Shown: piece after piece, positions 26,032 through 34,889 of the stretch
Layout of the letters: the number at the start of each line of letters is the position of its first letter
Numbering within the stretch: position 1 is the first letter of the stretch
Assembly (NCBI RefSeq): GCF_018736065.1
Contig: NZ_CP076128.1
Span: 4,341,001 to 4,405,000 of the forward strand
DNA from: Flammeovirga kamogawensis
Lineage (GTDB): Bacteria > Bacteroidota > Bacteroidia > Cytophagales > Flammeovirgaceae
Length of the DNA stretch: 64,000 nt
Reading direction: 5' to 3'
Notes under the pieces: model-generated
Told to the model about the DNA's origin: nothing
What the model saw: only the letters and a program-made list of their open reading frames with translations
Database searches by the model: none
Position numbers and translations under genes: made by a program

Positions 26032-28437
26032 TTATAATAGGTTACCAATTTTGACCTCAATAAAATACATTCTTGGAGTGGTTGGTCCGTATACAAATGC
26101 TGCATCTTTATCTGCACCACTTACAAATTGATTTTGCATTTGATTAAAGATATTTTTAACACCTGTACCAAATTCAATATTGGCTTTTTTACCTAGAATT
26201 GTTTTGTAAGAAACCTTTGCTCCCATGTCAAAAAAGGATTGTGTTTCAATTAAAGATTCATTCTCTACTGCTTGCCCATTAATAAAACCACCAGCAAGTA
26301 GAGGTACAAACATACTTCCGGTATAAATACCAGTAAGTGATGTAGTCCATCTTTGGGCAGGTTTATAATTTAATGTAAGAGAACCGTATTGATTAGGCGT
26401 TCTCAGAATATACTTTGAAGCACTACCTTCTTCATCCCCCCATTGATTATCTTCTTCGTATTCTGCAGTTTGAATTGTATATGCAGCTTGAATATTTATT
26501 TTTTCAGAAGGTGCAACTTTAGCTTCTAGGTTTACGCCTTGAACAATAGCATCAGAAGTAGAGTTTCTTTTGTAATTTATTAAAGTTCCATCATCTAAAT
26601 AAATGTATTGATTATCAAATCGGTTATTGATTCGGGTATGGAATCCTTCTGCCAAGAAATAAGTTTGAACGCTTCCTATTTTCTTTTCATAATCCCAAGC
26701 GAGGTTATAAGATAAAGAAGTTTCTGCTTTTAAATCAGGGTCTAGCACCGTTCGAACAGCTTGACCTCCAGCAACCTCAATATGTAAATCTTCAGAGAAC
26801 ATTTGCGGAGCTCTAAAACCAGTAGCAAACCCGCCTCTTAATTGCATATCATCAGTTATATTATACTTAAGGTTTATTCTAGGGTTGATAGCAGGAACGT
26901 TTTTATTGTTTTCTAGATTTTCAAAATCTTTAATCATAACATAATCCATTCTTGCCCCAATAAGGACAGACAATTTATTACCTTTCCATTCGTTTTGTGC
27001 AAAAATAGCCATAGTCTGTGCCTGCTGATTAGATACTGGAATATCATTCGTCTCTTGTCCAGCATCTTGATCAAAATAGCCTAATTTCTTATCGTTAATT
27101 TCATCTATAATATATTCTGTTCCAACTACAAAGTACATCTGAGAATTAAACATTCTTCCAAGGTCTAAATTAGCTTGTAATCCACCCACATAAGTTAAAC
27201 CAGTAGTTAAGCCATAGCCATCAGGTGCTTGGTTAGCGCCATAATAACTGTCTCTTTTTACGTATTGAAGGTTAGAATAGGCATTAAGGTGTGTTTTTTT
27301 ATTTTGACTAAACCAATCATAATTAATACTTCCACTCACAATACCCATGTTAATCCATTCAGTAATATCAGTATTTTCTGGAGCTTCGTTTAATTTATTA
27401 CCTCCTCTACGGTCTTCATGTATATACCTTAAATCACCTGTTATTTTATTCTGATCATTAAAGTTATGATAGATTTTTGTACCTACAGATGCTGTTTTTA
27501 ATTGAGGTAATTCAGTAAAATCATCATTTAAAGGAGCACCAATAGCTTGTCCATTATCATCAACTTTGTACCAGATATCATTAGGGTTAGCATTCCATGC
27601 ATCTCTATTTCTATAAGAACCATAGATATAAGCACCTGTTTTGTCATTTTTAGAGACAACAGAAGTATTAAAATATACATTGTAATCGTTAGATTTTCCA
27701 TCTATTGTTCCCATGTTTGTACCTACTTCGTAAGAATTGTATTGAGGTGCTTTTGTGATAATATTTACAGTACCGCCAATTGCATTAGCACCAAAAAGAA
27801 CAGAACCACCACCTCTTACAACTTCAATCTGATCTACCATAGAAACAGGAATTTGTTCTAGACCATATACACTAACCAAACCATTAAAAATTGGTCTACT
27901 GTCCATCAAAATTTGAGTATAAGGACCTTCTAAACCATTTAACCTTAACGAAGAAGAACCACAGTTTCCACAGGTATTCTCTACTCTAGCACCAGAAACA
28001 AAATTTAATCCATCAGCAACAACTTTAGAACTAGACGCTGTGAAAATTTCTTTACTCACTACATTAACTACTGCTGCAGTTTCTTTTCTGCTTTGTTCTC
28101 TACGGCTACTAGAAACAATTACCTCGTTTAACTGAAGTAAATCTTTATCTAAATTAAAATGAATTTCTCGTACGCTATTAGATGCAGTAATTTTTTTCTG
28201 TTGTGGAGAATATCCAATAGCAGAAACTAGAATAGTATATTCTTTACCTTTTTCAAGTTCTATTTTAAAATGGCCATGTTCGTCTGCAGAAGTACCAAAA
28301 GCACCATCATTAACAGAGACAGTTGCAAAAGGAAGATGTTCTTTACCAGATGTAATATGTCCTGTTATTTCAATTTTATCAGCACCTATTGCAATGGTGG
28401 TAATTAGGAGAAAAACTGTAGTTAGAATTGCCTTCAT
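26032..28437 (-). CDS. TonB-dependent receptor with CarboxypepD_reg-like domain, probably metal-related
   Basis: 801 residues with a signal peptide (ending in IAIGA). Residues about 22-105 form a carboxypeptidase-regulatory-like domain (ITGHITSGKEHLPFATVSVNDGAFG). The plug follows, with a CGNCG motif, LRLNGLEGPYTQILMDSRPIF and IEVVRGGGSVLFGANAIGGTVNI, then a 22-strand-type barrel ending in MYFIEVKIGNLL. It should import a scarce ligand across the outer membrane using TonB energy. A DtxR/MntR-like palindrome sits in its promoter, so an iron or manganese complex is the likeliest cargo. No SusD partner is present, arguing against glycan uptake. Confidence 0.93.
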   Translation of the reverse strand: MKAILTTVFLLITTIAIGADKIEITGHITSGKEHLPFATVSVNDGAFGTSADEHGHFKIELEKGKEYTILVSAIGYSPQQKKITASNSVREIHFNLDKDLLQLNEVIVSSSRREQSRKETAAVVNVVSKEIFTASSSKVVADGLNFVSGARVENTCGNCGSSSLRLNGLEGPYTQILMDSRPIFNGLVSVYGLEQIPVSMVDQIEVVRGGGSVLFGANAIGGTVNIITKAPQYNSYEVGTNMGTIDGKSNDYNVYFNTSVVSKNDKTGAYIYGSYRNRDAWNANPNDIWYKVDDNGQAIGAPLNDDFTELPQLKTASVGTKIYHNFNDQNKITGDLRYIHEDRRGGNKLNEAPENTDITEWINMGIVSGSINYDWFSQNKKTHLNAYSNLQYVKRDSYYGANQAPDGYGLTTGLTYVGGLQANLDLGRMFNSQMYFVVGTEYIIDEINDKKLGYFDQDAGQETNDIPVSNQQAQTMAIFAQNEWKGNKLSVLIGARMDYVMIKDFENLENNKNVPAINPRINLKYNITDDMQLRGGFATGFRAPQMFSEDLHIEVAGGQAVRTVLDPDLKAETSLSYNLAWDYEKKIGSVQTYFLAEGFHTRINNRFDNQYIYLDDGTLINYKRNSTSDAIVQGVNLEAKVAPSEKINIQAAYTIQTAEYEEDNQWGDEEGSASKYILRTPNQYGSLTLNYKPAQRWTTSLTGIYTGSMFVPLLAGGFINGQAVENESLIETQSFFDMGAKVSYKTILGKKANIEFGTGVKNIFNQMQNQFVSGADKDAAFVYGPTTPRMYFIEVKIGNLL

Positions 28438-28486
28438 GGCTGTAGTTATATTATATTAATTATAAACGACTAAAATAATTATACTG

Positions 28487-28494
28487 CAAATATA
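28487..28494 (-). promoter_or_regulatory. -7 promoter box of the TonB receptor gene
   Basis: TATATTTG on the minus strand, exact TAnnTTTG, 50 bases before the start codon. The palindrome at 28499-28522 begins four bases upstream of it, in the -7/-33 spacer. Confidence 0.6.
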
Positions 28495-28498
28495 AATA

Positions 28499-28522
28499 AA
28501 TTTTTAGGCTTGCCTAAAAATT
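28499..28522. promoter_or_regulatory. perfect 24-bp palindrome, DtxR/MntR-like metalloregulator operator
   Basis: Arms AATTTTTAGGC and GCCTAAAAATT are exact inverted repeats around TT. The core TTAGGC..GCCTAA resembles DtxR/IdeR/MntR operators (TTAGG...CCTAA). It fills the spacer just upstream of the receptor's -7 box, so a bound protein would block transcription. It could also affect the divergent gene at 28630. Confidence 0.65.
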
Positions 28523-28629
28523 GAATAATAATTTATTAATAACATTTTACTAATGAAGTTAAATTGATGTGGAAAGTGAAAAAAACGGAAGTAGTTTCGT
28601 AAATTATTATAGCACTTATAAAACACATT

Positions 28630-29841
28630 ATGATTTCAAAAAATATTACTAACTCAATTATTTTACTTTTGATATTATTTTCTGCCTGCACAAAAACTGA
28701 AAAAGCAAATGAAAATACGGTTATCATTGTATCAATAGATGGGTTTAGATATGATTACCCTATCAAATACAAGACGCCAAATTTAGATCTTATAGCAAAA
28801 GAAGGAGTGAAAGCAACTTCTATGATTCCTTCTTATCCTAGTAAAACATTTCCAAACCATTATGCTATTGCTACAGGAATGTATCCTTCAAATAATGGTT
28901 TAGTTCATAATTCATTTTATGATCCTGAACGTAAAGAAATGTATAGAATTGGTATTGGTAAAAAAGATGGTTCATGGTTTTATGGAACTCCTTTATGGAC
29001 ATTAGCAGAACAGCAAGGAGTGAAATCAGCCTCTTTTTATTGGCCTGTTTCAGACAGTAGAGTACAAGGAATTACGCCTTCTTATTACTTTAAATACAAT
29101 AAATCAACACCTTATGCTCAAAGAATAGAGCAAATAGAGAAGTGGTTATCTTTAAAAGGTAAAAATAGACCAAGGTTTATCACTTTATATTTTTCTTTAG
29201 TAGATACACAAGGGCATAGATATGGTCCTGATGCTAAGGAGACTCAAGAAGCGGTAGAGTACCTTGATACTCAAATTGGAGCACTTTATAAAACCATTAA
29301 AGCAAGTGATCATCCCGTTAACTTAATTGTTGTCTCAGATCATGGTATGGAAAATGTGGATGTAGATAACCCAATTGTTCTTGAAGGTTTAGGAAGCTTT
29401 GAAGATTTTACTTGTGTAAATGGAGGAGGAGTGCAATACTTACTTTACCCTAATAAAGGAGCAAATGTGCAAGAAACTTATGAGAAGTTAAAGGCCCAAG
29501 AAAGTAAAGGAATGCATGTGTATTTAAAAGAGAATATCCCTGCAAATTTACATTATTCTAAAGGAAACAGGATTCCTGCAATTGTTTGTGAGGCTATTCC
29601 TCCTAAAGCATTTAAAAATGTTAGAGGAGGAGTAAGTAAGGGTACGCATGGTTATAACCCATATGCAATAAAAAATATGCATGCTATATTTTATGGAGTA
29701 GGACCAAATTTTAAAAAAGGAGTGGAGATTCCTTCCTTCGAAAATGTGAATGTTTACCCAGCAATCGCCAAAATTATAGGCTTAGAAATTCCAAATGATA
29801 TTGATGGAAAGATAGATGTTCTAGGTCCTTATTTACAATAA
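28630..29841 (+). CDS. NPP-type nucleotide pyrophosphatase/phosphodiesterase lipoprotein
   Basis: 403 residues with a lipoprotein signal peptide ending in LLILFSAC. The alkaline-phosphatase-superfamily metal site is present: VSIDGFRYDY (first metal Asp), the nucleophile Thr in PSYPSKTFPNHYAIATGMYP, LVDTQGHRYGPDA and VVSDHGMENV, and a final His in GTHGYNP. NPP enzymes hydrolyse phosphodiester or pyrophosphate bonds of nucleotides and related compounds outside the cytoplasm. Substrate cannot be fixed. It is divergent from the TonB receptor gene and may share control through the palindrome. Confidence 0.9.
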   Translation: MISKNITNSIILLLILFSACTKTEKANENTVIIVSIDGFRYDYPIKYKTPNLDLIAKEGVKATSMIPSYPSKTFPNHYAIATGMYPSNNGLVHNSFYDPERKEMYRIGIGKKDGSWFYGTPLWTLAEQQGVKSASFYWPVSDSRVQGITPSYYFKYNKSTPYAQRIEQIEKWLSLKGKNRPRFITLYFSLVDTQGHRYGPDAKETQEAVEYLDTQIGALYKTIKASDHPVNLIVVSDHGMENVDVDNPIVLEGLGSFEDFTCVNGGGVQYLLYPNKGANVQETYEKLKAQESKGMHVYLKENIPANLHYSKGNRIPAIVCEAIPPKAFKNVRGGVSKGTHGYNPYAIKNMHAIFYGVGPNFKKGVEIPSFENVNVYPAIAKIIGLEIPNDIDGKIDVLGPYLQ

Positions 29842-29844
29842 CAA

Positions 29845-29882
29845 AAAAGCCATGTAGAAGTAAAATTCTACATGGCTTTTTC
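29845..29882. terminator. bidirectional terminator between convergent genes
   Basis: AAAAAGCCATGTAGAA and TTCTACATGGCTTTTT form a perfect stem around a six-base loop. Confidence 0.9.
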
Positions 29883-29901
29883 TATTTAATTAAAACACTA
29901 C

Positions 29902-30531
29902 TTAAATGATAGGTTCTTGACCATAGAAGTATTTAACTTCAACAACTTTTAGTGTAGGGTTTTCTTTTTCTACTTTAGATTTATAATCTCGTACTAATTT
30001 ATTCCACTTAAAAGCAGATTGATTATAATAGCCTCTTAACATTAAATCCCTAGTGCTTGTATCCTTAATTCTATCTAAAAGACGAGCAGGTTTTTCGTAA
30101 TTATCAAAGTTATCTACAGATTTTGATAATTCTTCCAATGATGCAATTAAAGTAGCAATATCAGAGTCATATTGTAACATAGAATCTTCATTATTAAAAG
30201 TTCTATTAGAATACACAGAGTTTTTTGCTTCAGAAATACTCTTAAGTACATCTTTCTTTAAATCTGTGTTTAATACTACTCCGTTTGCTTCTAAATCAGT
30301 TACTATTCTTGTAGAAAAATCTAATTTTAAGGTTTCAGACTCAAAAGCATCATTTCTAAGAGAATCAACTTCAATATATAAAGTATTAGAATTTACTTTA
30401 GATAAATCCTCTTCCTCAATTACAAAAGTACCGTCATCGTATTCACTTTCTGATTTTTCATCAGAAGAAGTAGAACACCCAGTAAAGAAAGTAAATAAAC
30501 TAATGAATATTAGGCCGTATTTTGCTGACAT
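29902..30531 (-). CDS. lipoprotein of unknown function, end of export operon
   Basis: 209 residues with a lipoprotein signal peptide (FISLFTFFTGC), then an acidic linker (SDEKSESEYDDG) and a helical body. I recognise no domain. It starts 52 bases after the TolC-like gene on the same strand, so it is probably the last gene of the adaptor-permease-TolC operon. It could be an accessory of that exporter or an unrelated cell-envelope protein. Confidence 0.7.
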   Translation of the reverse strand: MSAKYGLIFISLFTFFTGCSTSSDEKSESEYDDGTFVIEEEDLSKVNSNTLYIEVDSLRNDAFESETLKLDFSTRIVTDLEANGVVLNTDLKKDVLKSISEAKNSVYSNRTFNNEDSMLQYDSDIATLIASLEELSKSVDNFDNYEKPARLLDRIKDTSTRDLMLRGYYNQSAFKWNKLVRDYKSKVEKENPTLKVVEVKYFYGQEPII

Positions 30532-30583
30532 TTTAAAAAAGTTATTGTTGAATTAGGTAAGTAATCAATTAATATTCCAATTA

Positions 30584-32041
30584 TTAATTTCCACCAATTT
30601 TTTGATTTGATTTGAAATCGTAAAGTGTAAACATACGAAGTCTATAATACGATAACCAATATTCTTTTAACGCTGCCAAGTATTCTTTGGTCTTTTGATC
30701 TTTGTCTTTTAATGCAATATTTAGGTCAGTAACACTAATTTTACCTACCATATATCGTCTCCTTGCAATTTCATAACTTTTTTCAGCAATGCTTCTTGCT
30801 TTTTCTGTTGATAGGGCGCTTGCTCTTATTATAGGAATTTGTCTTGCTAAAAGGTAGATATTTTGGCTAAAGAGTTCTTCTTCTTGTTGTATGGTACTTT
30901 GCACTAACCTTTGGTTAGAAATGGCTGTTTCTACTTTAGACTTCCTTCTGCCCCAATCAAGAATTGGGATATTAAACCCTAATTGAAATTGTTGCTGACT
31001 ATTCGGACTTTCATAAACACCTGATGGAGTAGTTGCTTGTTGTGTTAAACCAAATTGCCCACTCATATTAATTTGTAATCCAGATTCTCCCTTTGCTTTA
31101 GCAACATCTCGTTCTGCTTCGAGTTTTCTTCTTTTGTAGTTGATATACTGTTGTTTATTTTCTCTTGCCTGAATAACGGCTACATCTGCACTAATTGTCA
31201 CATCAGGGATTTCGGCAGGGGTAGATAGTTGACTTATGGTATTTTCTGGAATATTTAAATAATTAAATAAAGTGAGCCTACTTCTTTCTACATCAAGATT
31301 CGCAGATTGTAAATCTCTATCTGCAGTTAATACATTTAGTTCTAATTGTAATAATTCATTTTCGGCAATTTTACCAAGATTATATCTTCCTTGTCCAATT
31401 TTATAAATCGTATCATTATTTGCTAAGTTAGTAGTAGCAACATCATAACTAATTTGAGCAATAAGAAGATTGAAATAAAGTTCTGTAGTTTCATAAGCAA
31501 TCATTTCTAGTTCTTCTGCATATTGTTTTAATGATTCCTCATAACGCAAAGGCTCAATTTGCTTATCCCATTTAAGAGGGTTAAAGTTGAATAAAGGTTG
31601 ATAAAAACCAATCATAAAAGGTTGACCAGCATAACTTGTTCCTGTATTTGCCCCTTCAAAATTATCAATTCGCTGCATCTGAGCGCCCATATAAATTTTA
31701 CCACCAGTAAGGCCAATATTTTGTTCTAAATTAAGGTTAACATTAGAAGTTGACATACTTACAGCTCTAAATTCTGTACTACCATCTGGTTGCGTAATAG
31801 GGTTAATAGACCTGTTGTAATTTGGTAGATTACCATTTAAAACCAACTGAGGTAAATAGACAGACTTAAACTGTTTGTATTGCCAATAGTAATTTTCCTT
31901 CTTGTTTTCTGCTTGTTGAGAAGAAAGGGAGCCATTTTTTGCAATTTCAATTACCTGATCTAAAGTAATTATACTTTGCCCAAAACCAGAAGTACCTATT
32001 AGAAGCAAAGTTACTAAAAGATTGATATGTATATTTTTCAT
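30584..32041 (-). CDS. TolC-family outer-membrane efflux protein
   Basis: 485 residues with a signal peptide (ending in GTSGFGQ). It has the duplicated long-helix architecture of TolC: helices around TLDQVIEIAKNGSLSSQQAENKKE, DRDLQSANLDVERSRLTLFNYLNIPE and the second repeat VAVIQARENKQQYINYKRRKLEAERDVAKAKGESG. It would form the trimeric outer-membrane channel for the upstream permease and adaptor. It begins 23 bases after the permease gene. Confidence 0.9.
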   Translation of the reverse strand: MKNIHINLLVTLLLIGTSGFGQSIITLDQVIEIAKNGSLSSQQAENKKENYYWQYKQFKSVYLPQLVLNGNLPNYNRSINPITQPDGSTEFRAVSMSTSNVNLNLEQNIGLTGGKIYMGAQMQRIDNFEGANTGTSYAGQPFMIGFYQPLFNFNPLKWDKQIEPLRYEESLKQYAEELEMIAYETTELYFNLLIAQISYDVATTNLANNDTIYKIGQGRYNLGKIAENELLQLELNVLTADRDLQSANLDVERSRLTLFNYLNIPENTISQLSTPAEIPDVTISADVAVIQARENKQQYINYKRRKLEAERDVAKAKGESGLQINMSGQFGLTQQATTPSGVYESPNSQQQFQLGFNIPILDWGRRKSKVETAISNQRLVQSTIQQEEELFSQNIYLLARQIPIIRASALSTEKARSIAEKSYEIARRRYMVGKISVTDLNIALKDKDQKTKEYLAALKEYWLSYYRLRMFTLYDFKSNQKIGGN

Positions 32042-32064
32042 GAAGTTGTTGTTGATTAATGCTG

Positions 32065-33396
32065 TTATTCGTATCGAAGAGATTCTATCGGATCTTGGGA
32101 TGCCGCTTTTTTAGCTGGTGAAATTCCAAAGATTACACCAATAGATGCCGCTACTCCAAAAGAGATAATAACAGAAGAGAAAGATATAATTGTTGGAATA
32201 TCAGCAATGCTTGATATTAATAAAGCCATAGAAACACCAAGTATAACTCCAATTGTGCCACCGGTTAGACTAATTAAGATGGCTTCAAAAAGAAATTGTA
32301 AAATGATATCCATTTTTTTAGCCCCTAATGAAATACGTAAGCCAATTTCTTTTATTCTTTCTAGAACAGATGCAAGCATAATATTCATAATACCAATGCC
32401 GCCAACAATTAATGATATCCCAGCAATTGCACCAAGAACTATATTAAAAATATCTTTAGTTCTTTGTTGTTGTTTAAGTAACATTTCTGGAATACTAATT
32501 TCAAAATCAACTTTATTGAAATGTCTTCTACTTAGCATTTTTTGTAATACCTCTGAGGCTAGAGATAACTCATTTGCATTAGACATCTGCACTACAATTT
32601 TATCTAGTTGATTATAATTTGCTTTTTTATCATTTGGCTGATTATTATTTCTAGCTTGTTCTGCAGATGCTTTTTGGATTGCTGTTTTGGTAACTCTAGA
32701 TCTATCTTTAAAACGAATTAGCATTGTTTCGATAGGTACATAAACATCCATATTTACATTTCTGATACCCAACTTCTCTAAGTTCTTAGACATCATGTTT
32801 CTTTCGTTAAGCACCCCAACAACAGTCAGCCATTGTCCTCCGCATTTTATTTGCTTACCAATAGGATCTTCTGAACTAAAAAAACGAGTTTGTAAGCTGC
32901 GTCCAATAATACATACAGATGCTCCAAATTTGGCATGAACTTTATCAAATAAATTACCTTGAGAGAGAGAATGATTGTAAATTTCGAAGTAATGGTTATT
33001 TACTCCAATTAACTTAACAGATCGCCTAATGCCATTTTTAATAATGTATGTTTCAATTTCTATTTCAGGACTTAAGCGTTGAATATTTGGAATTACTTCT
33101 TTAATATTTTTAAGGTCTAAAAGAGAAAGCCCAGGAGAGAACTTTTCCTTTTCTTTTTTATTTTCAGAAACCACCTTTTCCTCAGATTGTTCAATTATGG
33201 GAGTAATTACGATATTATTTACCCCAACAAGTTTCATCTGATCTAAAATTTCTTGTTGTGCTCCATTGCCAATAGCTAACATGGCAATAACTGCCGCTAC
33301 TCCAAAAATAATTCCTAAAGCAGTTAGAATTGAACGTAATGTATTAGCAAGAATGGCATCTAAAGCAATCGATAAATTGATTAAATAACGTTGCAT
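32065..33396 (-). CDS. MacB-type ABC transporter permease (FtsX fold), no ATPase domain
   Basis: 443 residues. It has an N-terminal membrane helix (LRSILTALGIIFGVAAVIAMLAIG), a large MacB periplasmic domain (about 45-310, including LDLKNIKEVIPNIQRLSPEIE and GASVCIIGRSLQTRFF), then three C-terminal helices around LGAIAGISLIVGGIGIMNIMLASV and ERIKEIGLRISLGAKK. There is no ATP-binding cassette in this protein or in the operon, unlike the fused MacB of enterobacteria. It must use an ATPase encoded elsewhere. Likely exports a peptide, lipid or drug with the adaptor and TolC neighbours. Confidence 0.9.
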   Translation of the reverse strand: MQRYLINLSIALDAILANTLRSILTALGIIFGVAAVIAMLAIGNGAQQEILDQMKLVGVNNIVITPIIEQSEEKVVSENKKEKEKFSPGLSLLDLKNIKEVIPNIQRLSPEIEIETYIIKNGIRRSVKLIGVNNHYFEIYNHSLSQGNLFDKVHAKFGASVCIIGRSLQTRFFSSEDPIGKQIKCGGQWLTVVGVLNERNMMSKNLEKLGIRNVNMDVYVPIETMLIRFKDRSRVTKTAIQKASAEQARNNNQPNDKKANYNQLDKIVVQMSNANELSLASEVLQKMLSRRHFNKVDFEISIPEMLLKQQQRTKDIFNIVLGAIAGISLIVGGIGIMNIMLASVLERIKEIGLRISLGAKKMDIILQFLFEAILISLTGGTIGVILGVSMALLISSIADIPTIISFSSVIISFGVAASIGVIFGISPAKKAASQDPIESLRYE

Positions 33397-33403
33397 ATAA
33401 CTA

Positions 33404-34639
33404 TTATTTAGATGGTTCTTCTAGGTGAGATGGAGGTGTCGATAAAGCAATAATATCATTTTCTTTTAAACCAGAAATAATCTCAACATCCTGGTCATTC
33501 ATTAAACCAATTTTTACTTCTTGAATATCATAACTATTGATGTTCTTAATAAAGACAAAATTAGCAGAGTCACCTTGAACGTGTAATGCTTCTATTGGAA
33601 TAAGCAGAATATCGGTTTTTTCTTCCGTTTTAATCTCATTAGATGTAGTCATTGATGGGCGTAAAGTACTATCAGTTTTAGCCAATAAAATAGAAACTTC
33701 AAATACTTTTGCATCTGAGTTAGGGCGTTGTTCTCCTACATTTGCTACATGAGTAACTTCACCATTAAGTTTTTTATCAGGAAAAGCGTCTAATCCAATA
33801 TTTACTTTTTGCCCTTTTTTAATTTTTCTGATATCAACCTCATTCACAAAAGTTTTAGACAACATAGACGATAAATCGGGCAGGGTAGCTACAACAGGGT
33901 TCCAAGCTTGAATGTTAGAGCCTTCTTTTACTTTATTTCCATTCCAATCCTTAGTGTAAATAATCATCCCATCTTCAGGAGCAAAAATTGTAAATTCACC
34001 AAAAAGAGTCTTTAAGAAATTTACATTTCTTTTTGCAGCATTAAGATTGGCAGTTACCTCTCTCATTTTAGCACTCAATTGTTGCTGTTTTACAATGTAA
34101 TTAGCTTTACTTTGTTTTAAATCACGTTCAGCTTTTTTTACATCCATCTTACATTTTTTAATTGTTGAAGGTGGTTCAAAAGCAGATTCTTCCAATTGGA
34201 TTTTCTTTTCTTCTACAACAAATTCAAGGTTGATAAGATTATCTCTTTCTTTACTTAACTGTAAAGCACTGTCTAGCTGTGTTTGTTCCCATTGTGATTC
34301 TGATTTTGTTAACTCTGTTTCCATTTTAGAAAGCTGGTCAGACAAAGATGATGGGTCTAGTTGAGCAACTTGATCACCTTGTTTTACAAGCGTACCTTCA
34401 GGCACCAAACTATTTATTTTAGCTTCCCATACACTTGCTTTCCTCATACCAAGTGGGCCTCTAATTTGTACAGATTTTTCAGCTTCTAGTTCACCAGTTG
34501 TTGTAACATTAATTTTTAGGTCACCTTTACGGACTTTAGTGAGTAATACTGTTTCGTTGCTTGAAGTGTTGAAGTAGAAAAAGCTGATCAAGAGTAAAAC
34601 AGCGATACCTACTCCAATAATTGATTTTTTTGAAGTCAT
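33404..34639 (-). CDS. MacA/HlyD-type periplasmic adaptor subunit
   Basis: 411 residues with an N-terminal membrane anchor (IGVGIAVLLLISFFYF). A barrel/lipoyl half-motif (GDLKINVTTTGELEAEKSVQIRGP) precedes a long coiled-coil hairpin (about 95-200, including DQLSKMETELTKSESQWEQTQ). The second lipoyl half follows at LFGEFTIFAPEDGMIIYTKDW, then the beta-barrel and membrane-proximal domains. It bridges the inner-membrane permease and the TolC channel. First gene of the operon, seven bases before the permease gene. Confidence 0.92.
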   Translation of the reverse strand: MTSKKSIIGVGIAVLLLISFFYFNTSSNETVLLTKVRKGDLKINVTTTGELEAEKSVQIRGPLGMRKASVWEAKINSLVPEGTLVKQGDQVAQLDPSSLSDQLSKMETELTKSESQWEQTQLDSALQLSKERDNLINLEFVVEEKKIQLEESAFEPPSTIKKCKMDVKKAERDLKQSKANYIVKQQQLSAKMREVTANLNAAKRNVNFLKTLFGEFTIFAPEDGMIIYTKDWNGNKVKEGSNIQAWNPVVATLPDLSSMLSKTFVNEVDIRKIKKGQKVNIGLDAFPDKKLNGEVTHVANVGEQRPNSDAKVFEVSILLAKTDSTLRPSMTTSNEIKTEEKTDILLIPIEALHVQGDSANFVFIKNINSYDIQEVKIGLMNDQDVEIISGLKENDIIALSTPPSHLEEPSK

Positions 34640-34818
34640 TATTTTATAGTTGAAGTTTTTTAGTTCAACACTAATTTATTCAAAAACTAACTAAATGGAG
34701 GCTTAAATAATTATAATCAATGTTAATTTTTAAGAAGCCTTTGATTTAATTTTAAGAGAATTAAATAGATAAAGTATAAAACGTGAGTAACATCTATAAA
34801 AAACTACTATAAACTTTT

Positions 34819-34826
34819 TATATTTG
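34819..34826 (+). promoter_or_regulatory. candidate -7 promoter box of asnS
   Basis: TATATTTG, exact TAnnTTTG. Transcription would begin near 34833, just before the leader hairpin at 34837-34861. No convincing -33 TTG. Confidence 0.45.
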
Positions 34827-34836
34827 TCCTCATTTT

Positions 34837-34861
34837 AGACATACTTAGTGTGTCTTTTTTT
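34837..34861 (+). promoter_or_regulatory. terminator-like leader hairpin upstream of asnS
   Basis: AGACATAC pairs with GTGTGTCT (one T-G pair) around TTA, followed directly by seven T. It lies between the candidate promoter and the asnS start codon at 34890, so it could attenuate asnS transcription. Confidence 0.45.
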
Positions 34862-34889
34862 ACTATTAGAAATTTAAACTACCACGCAA

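Noticed and set aside
27547-27861. Plus-strand 104-codon ORF inside the TonB receptor gene
   Set aside because: Composition (Ile/Cys/Phe-rich, no domain) is that of an antisense shadow of a well-supported receptor gene.
32207-32611. Plus-strand 134-codon ORF inside the MacB-type permease gene
   Set aside because: Antisense to a conserved permease, no recognisable domain; a shadow frame.
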